Below are positions 7,399 to 10,499 of a DNA stretch of 10,499 nucleotides, piece after piece. The stretch comes from Alphaproteobacteria bacterium. Lineage in GTDB: Bacteria > Pseudomonadota > Alphaproteobacteria > Rhizobiales > Aestuariivirgaceae. Location of the stretch: NCBI GenBank assembly GCA_024279045.1, contig JAJRRZ010000073.1, positions 1 through 10,499 on the forward strand, written 5' to 3'. The stretch's first letter is position 1. Every line of letters starts with the position of its first letter. The position numbers and the translations under genes are program-made. The notes beneath the pieces are model-generated. The model saw only the letters and a program-made list of their open reading frames with translations. It did not search any database and had not been told where the DNA came from.

Positions 7399-7532
7399 GG
7401 GACAGCGGGTGTGAACGTTCGTTACTCTGAATGCCTGGGGCATGCCCGAACCAAAGACATTGCCGCATATACGAACATCCAGTGAAGCCAAATGCAATTG
7501 ACCTGTTCGTCTGGCGAGCAGCAGCAAGCCCC

Positions 7533-8618
7533 TCAACGCAGCTTCAGCGTCGCCAGGCCGATCAGGGCCAGCACCACGGAGATGATCCAGAAGCGGATGA
7601 CGATGGTCTCCTCCTTCCAGCCCTTTTTCTCGAAGTGGTGATGCAGCGGCGCCATGCGGAATACCCGTTTGCCCGTCAGTTTGAAGGAAATCACCTGCAC
7701 GATTACCGAGATCGCCTCCAGCACGAACAGACCGCCAATGATGGCCAGCACCAGCTCGTGCTTCGTCGCCACCGCGAAGGCCCCCAGCGCGCCACCCAGC
7801 GCCAGCGAGCCGGTATCGCCCATGAAGATCTGCGCCGGTGGCGCATTGTACCACAAAAACCCCAGCCCCGCCCCGACAATGGCCCCGGCAATGATGGCCA
7901 GCTCGCCCACACCGCGCACGTAATGGATCTGCAGATAGTCGGCGAAGACCTTGTGTCCGGCCAGGTAAACGATCAGCGCAAAGCTGGCCGAGGCGATCAT
8001 TACCGGCACGATGGCCAGCCCGTCCAGCCCGTCGGTCAGGTTCACTGCATTGGCCGCGCCGACGATCACCACCGCCGCGAAGACATAATAGAACCAGCCC
8101 AGATCGATGAGCACATCCTTGAAGAACGGCACCGCCAGCTTGCCAGCCAGCGCCGGATCACTCATGCGGGTGAAAATCCACACCGCAATCAGCGCGATGA
8201 CGAACTCCGCGCTCAGGCGGATCTTGCCGGAGAAGCCCGCCGCGGACTGCTTTGTTACCTTCAGGTAGTCGTCGTAGAAGCCGATGGTGCCATAGCCGAC
8301 AAGCACGAACAGCACGCCCCACACATAAGGGTTGGCATAGTTGGCCAGCAGCAGCGTAGTGATGAGAATGCTGGCCAGGATCATCAGCCCGCCCATGGTC
8401 GGCGTGCCACGCTTGGAGAAGTGGCTTTCCGGACCGTCGTCGCGAATGGGCTGCCCCTTGCCCTGGCGCACGCGCAACATCTCGATCAACCGCGGCCCGA
8501 ACATGAACACCAGGAACAGCGCCAGCAACACCGCCGCGCCGGAGCGGAAGGTAAGATAGCGCAACACATTCAGGCCCGGCACACTCTCCGCCAGTACCTG
8601 CGCCAGATAGTAGAGCAT
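7533..8618 (-). CDS. mraY: Phospho-MurNAc-pentapeptide translocase MraY
   Basis: Integral inner-membrane enzyme that transfers phospho-MurNAc-pentapeptide from UDP onto undecaprenyl phosphate, forming lipid I. It has 361 residues, the standard length, with about ten hydrophobic segments. Signatures are the cytoplasmic loop DDGPESHFSKRGTPTMGG (60-77), FYDDYLK (114-120, containing the Asp pair), NLTDGLDG (193-200), FMGDTGSLALGG (265-276, with catalytic-site Asp267) and the HHHFEKKGW loop (326-334). The ATG at 8618 follows AAGGAAAGG with a six-base spacing. Unlike the genes downstream of murD, it is isolated by spacers on both sides (220 bp from murF, 300 bp to murD), and these spacers carry inverted copies of one repeat. 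Confidence 0.98.
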   Translation of the reverse strand: MLYYLAQVLAESVPGLNVLRYLTFRSGAAVLLALFLVFMFGPRLIEMLRVRQGKGQPIRDDGPESHFSKRGTPTMGGLMILASILITTLLLANYANPYVWGVLFVLVGYGTIGFYDDYLKVTKQSAAGFSGKIRLSAEFVIALIAVWIFTRMSDPALAGKLAVPFFKDVLIDLGWFYYVFAAVVIVGAANAVNLTDGLDGLAIVPVMIASASFALIVYLAGHKVFADYLQIHYVRGVGELAIIAGAIVGAGLGFLWYNAPPAQIFMGDTGSLALGGALGAFAVATKHELVLAIIGGLFVLEAISVIVQVISFKLTGKRVFRMAPLHHHFEKKGWKEETIVIRFWIISVVLALIGLATLKLR

Positions 8619-8624
8619 GAACGG

Positions 8625-8633
8625 CCTTTCCTT
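8625..8633 (-). promoter_or_regulatory. mraY ribosome binding site
   Basis: AAGGAAAGG ends six bases before the mraY ATG at 8618 and fixes that start. It lies outside the repeat copy, so mraY keeps its own initiation site and does not depend on coupling to murF, unlike most other junctions here. Confidence 0.7.
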
Positions 8634-8693
8634 CAGGGCAGTCGCATCTGGACGTCTGGAATTGCTCGATGTTTCATGCGGGCTGCATCACCT

Positions 8694-8780
8694 CCATTGC
8701 GGGTCAGGCCCGGCAATGGCGACAAGGAAAAGTGTTCATCAAACTGCCCATCACGACGATTCCAGCTGCAATTGCCCTGC
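8694..8780 (-). repeat. Palindromic interspersed repeat, copy B
   Basis: Read on the minus strand, it carries GCAGGGCAAT, GGGCAGTTTGATGAA, a pyrimidine-rich stretch and CATTGCCGGGCCTGACCCGCAAT in the same order and nearly the same spacing as copy A. The first 46 aligned positions need no gap, and one base is lost before the hairpin block. The hairpin on the plus strand pairs CCATTGC plus GGG (8694-8703) with CCC plus GCAATGG (8709-8719), ten base pairs with a single bulged G at 8712. Copies A and B each lack a different single base of the 3' arm of a likely ancestral ATTGCCGGG...CCCGGCAAT palindrome, as expected of independently decayed copies. Confidence 0.7.
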
Positions 8781-8838
8781 CTTTCTTCAGCTTGCGTATT
8801 GCGGCCTTCCCTACCGGAAAAGACGATTCGGCGCAAAC

Positions 8839-10314
8839 TCACGCAACTTCGCCACCCGCTTCACCCTCGGTGGGAAAGGCCTCGCGCAAGGCCCGCACGA
8901 CATGTCCCAGTCCGGTGCCGTTGGATGCCTTCAGCATCACCACATCGCCGGCCCGCAACATCTCCTTCAGCGGCGCCACCATCTCTGCCGCCGCATCGGC
9001 ATGTGGCCCGCGCAGCCGCTCCGGCAGCGCATCACGCAAGTGCCGCATCAATGGCCCCACGGTGCACAGCACGTCTACCCCCGCATCCTGCACCGCATCT
9101 GCCAGCCCGGCATGCAGTGCCGCGCCCTGCTCGCCCAGCTCCAGCATGTCGCCCAGCACGGCGATACGCCGCCCACGCCCTTGTGGCGCCACCTCCGCCA
9201 GCAGCGCCAGCGCCGCGCGCATCGACGCCGGGTTGGCGTTGTAGCTCTCGTCAATCAGCAGCACCTCGCCACCCGGCAGCGCCAGCCTGTGCCGCCGCCC
9301 GCGACCAGGCAACGGCTGCATGCGCCGCAGCGCTCCCATCACCGGCACGAGATCCAGCCCCAGCACCTCCGCCATCGCCAGCACGATCAGCGCATTGCGC
9401 GCCATGTGCTCGCCCGCCATGCCAACGACGAAAGACACCTCCTCGCCCTGCACCAGCGCCTGCACGCTCACCATGCCGCTACGCGCATCGTTCATCGCCT
9501 TCAGGAGCCGCACGTCGGCGTCTTCTCCGCTGCCGGTGGTGATGACGCGGCGAATGCCCACCTGCCGCCGTGCCGTTTCCAACAGAATGTCCGCATGCGG
9601 CGCATCGGCATTGATCACCGCCGCGCCACCCCGCGCCACGCCGGGCAGGATTTCCGCCTTGGCCCGCGCAATGCCCGCCAGATCATCAAAAGCGCCGATA
9701 TGGCTCTCCGCGATGTGCGTGATCACCCCCACATGCGGGCGCACCAGTTCTACCAGTTCGGCAATCTCGCCCGGCGCATTCATGCCCATCTCGATCACGG
9801 CGAATTCCGCATTGCGCGGCATGCGCGCCAGCGTCAGCGGCACCCCCCAGTGATTGTTGAACGATGCCTTCGCCGCATGCGTGCGCCCCATTGCCCCCAG
9901 CGCCAGCGCCAGCATCTCCTTCGTCGTCGTCTTGCCCACCGAGCCGGTAACGCCGACAACCTTCGCCTGCGTGCGCGCCCGCGCCGCGCGGCCCAGTGTC
10001 TGCAGCGCCGCCAGCGTGTCGTCAACCACCAGCAGCGACCCGGCGGCGCGCATCTCCTCGTCCGGCGCGGAAACCACCGCCAGCCCCGCCCCCTTCTTCA
10101 ACGCATCGACAACGAAGGCATGCCCATCCATGCGCACGCCGGAAATGGCGAAGAAGATTTCCCCTCCCGTGATCTCGCGCGAATCGAAGCTGACGCCGGA
10201 AAAGCCCAGCCCCGGCGCCATGCCCTGCAATTCGCCGCCCAGCACCGCGCACACTTCCGCCAGCGTCCACAGCGGCATGTCGCCTGCCGTGGCTATTCCG
10301 TCCGTCGTGGTCAT
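8839..10314 (-). CDS. murF: UDP-MurNAc-tripeptide--D-alanyl-D-alanine ligase MurF
   Basis: Cytoplasmic ATP-dependent ligase that attaches D-Ala-D-Ala (made by Ddl) to the UDP-MurNAc-tripeptide, completing the pentapeptide used by MraY. It has 491 residues. The N-terminal substrate domain includes SFDSREITGGEIFFA (42-56), typical of MurE/MurF. The ATPase domain has P-loop GSVGKTTTK (124-132), NNHWGVPLTL (153-162), EMGMN (175-179) and Lys219 at the likely carbamylated position. Then come GRGRRH (337-342), DESYNANP (355-362) and LGDMLELG (387-394). Near the C terminus KASNG (462-466) stands where KGS is usual. The ATG overlaps the murE stop in ATGA and has GAGGAGG four bases upstream, within murE. 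The downstream side is the unusual 220-bp spacer. Confidence 0.98.
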   Translation of the reverse strand: MTTTDGIATAGDMPLWTLAEVCAVLGGELQGMAPGLGFSGVSFDSREITGGEIFFAISGVRMDGHAFVVDALKKGAGLAVVSAPDEEMRAAGSLLVVDDTLAALQTLGRAARARTQAKVVGVTGSVGKTTTKEMLALALGAMGRTHAAKASFNNHWGVPLTLARMPRNAEFAVIEMGMNAPGEIAELVELVRPHVGVITHIAESHIGAFDDLAGIARAKAEILPGVARGGAAVINADAPHADILLETARRQVGIRRVITTGSGEDADVRLLKAMNDARSGMVSVQALVQGEEVSFVVGMAGEHMARNALIVLAMAEVLGLDLVPVMGALRRMQPLPGRGRRHRLALPGGEVLLIDESYNANPASMRAALALLAEVAPQGRGRRIAVLGDMLELGEQGAALHAGLADAVQDAGVDVLCTVGPLMRHLRDALPERLRGPHADAAAEMVAPLKEMLRAGDVVMLKASNGTGLGHVVRALREAFPTEGEAGGEVA

Positions 10315-10499
10315 GCCGCCTCCTCGCCGATGGCCTTCAGGATTTCCTCGTGATCGGAAAACGGCAACACTTCCTCTCCGACAATCTGCCCCGTCTCGTG
10401 CCCCTTGCCGGCCACCAGCAGGATATCGCCCGCGCCCAGCATCCGCACCGCCCGCGCGATGGCCTCGGCCCGGTCGCCCACCTCCAGCGCCCCCGGACA
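10311..10499 (-). CDS. murE: UDP-MurNAc-tripeptide synthetase MurE, C-terminal end only
   Basis: The last 62 codons and stop of a Mur ligase whose 5' part lies beyond the window edge. MurE adds the third residue, usually meso-diaminopimelate in Gram-negative bacteria, to UDP-MurNAc-L-Ala-D-Glu. The visible part reads DRAEAIARAV, then ILLVAGKGHETGQIVG, then PFSDHEEI, characteristic of the MurE C-terminal domain. In E. coli MurE structures the Gly and Glu of GKGHE contact diaminopimelate, so that substrate is likely, but the diagnostic DNPR motif is not visible. Its stop overlaps the murF start by 4 nt, and its last codons carry the murF ribosome binding site. Confidence 0.93.
   Translation of the reverse strand, partial: CPGALEVGDRAEAIARAVRMLGAGDILLVAGKGHETGQIVGEEVLPFSDHEEILKAIGEEAA

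Larger units (their letters stand above)
7233..7532. other. mraY-murD spacer, 300 bp, non-coding
   Basis: No gene is supported here; frames crossing it on either strand show no protein family I recognise. It holds a palindromic repeat copy (7311-7398) with a perfect 8-bp-stem hairpin (7375-7396), two further short perfect palindromes (GAACGTTC 7413-7420, GGGCATGCCC 7438-7447), a near-consensus CtrA box (7256-7270) and a GANTC site (7254-7258), with a second GANTC spanning the murD start (7226-7230). I looked for a sigma-70-type promoter for murD and found no convincing pair of boxes. There is no hairpin followed by a U-tract, so no intrinsic terminator is evident in the operon direction. The spacer stands out because the genes downstream of it overlap or nearly touch. 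Confidence 0.8.
8619..8838. other. murF-mraY spacer, 220 bp
   Basis: It contains palindromic repeat copy B (8694-8780), the mraY ribosome binding site (8625-8633), two GANTC sites (8758-8762 and 8825-8829) and a short direct repeat, TCTGGA-CG-TCTGGA (8647-8660). A 69-codon frame on the minus strand (8633-8842, GTG start overlapping the murF stop) fills almost the whole spacer, but it runs through the repeat, has no clear ribosome binding site and matches no family I know, so I do not call it a gene. No convincing promoter or U-tract terminator was seen. Confidence 0.75.

Noticed and set aside
7231..7485. Plus-strand 84-codon frame in the mraY-murD spacer
   Set aside because: It overlaps the murD start region, runs through the repeat, has no recognisable domain and no clear ribosome binding site.
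7456..7496. Possible SOS box: TGTTCGTATATG on the minus strand resembles the start of an alphaproteobacterial LexA site (GTTC-N7-GTTC)
   Set aside because: The second half reads CGGC instead of GTTC, so there is no real match.
8800..8838. Sigma-70-like promoter after murF (TTGCGC, 17 bases, TAGGGA on the minus strand)
   Set aside because: Both boxes match the consensus too poorly to support a call.

Overview
This window is an ordinary chromosomal dcw (division and cell wall) cluster from an alphaproteobacterium. Every supported gene lies on the minus strand. In transcription order, from high to low coordinates, they are murE (3' end only), murF, mraY, murD, ftsW, murG, murC, murB and ddl (all but its 3' end). 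The taxonomic guess rests on this gene order with ddl directly after murB, the high G+C content by eye, the Ddl and MurC sequence style, and an alphaproteobacterial-looking palindromic repeat. I cannot name a genus.

Layout. murE ends in a 4-nt ATGA overlap with murF (10311-10314). A 220-bp spacer (8619-8838) separates murF from mraY, and a 300-bp spacer (7233-7532) separates mraY from murD. From murD on, the genes are packed: murD/ftsW overlap by 4 nt, ftsW/murG are 3 nt apart, murG/murC overlap by 4 nt, murC/murB overlap by 11 nt, and murB/ddl are 59 nt apart. No RNA gene, insertion sequence, CRISPR array or second-strand gene is supported.

How the genes work together. MurC, MurD, MurE and MurF add L-Ala, D-Glu, the diamino acid and D-Ala-D-Ala in turn to UDP-MurNAc. 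MurB makes UDP-MurNAc and Ddl makes the D-Ala-D-Ala. MraY moves the finished pentapeptide precursor onto undecaprenyl phosphate (lipid I), and MurG adds GlcNAc (lipid II). FtsW polymerises lipid II at the division septum.

The unexpected content is in the two spacers around mraY. Each carries one copy, in opposite orientation, of the same diverged palindromic repeat, so mraY sits between inverted copies. The mraY-murD spacer also ends in a near-consensus CtrA box (7 of 8 bases) overlapping a GANTC methylation site, 24-38 nt upstream of murD. Smaller oddities are a replaced HEQN motif in MurG, a four-unit 9-nt tandem repeat in ftsW and a small frame that exactly fills the murF-mraY spacer. I found no evidence of a previously undescribed multi-gene system.
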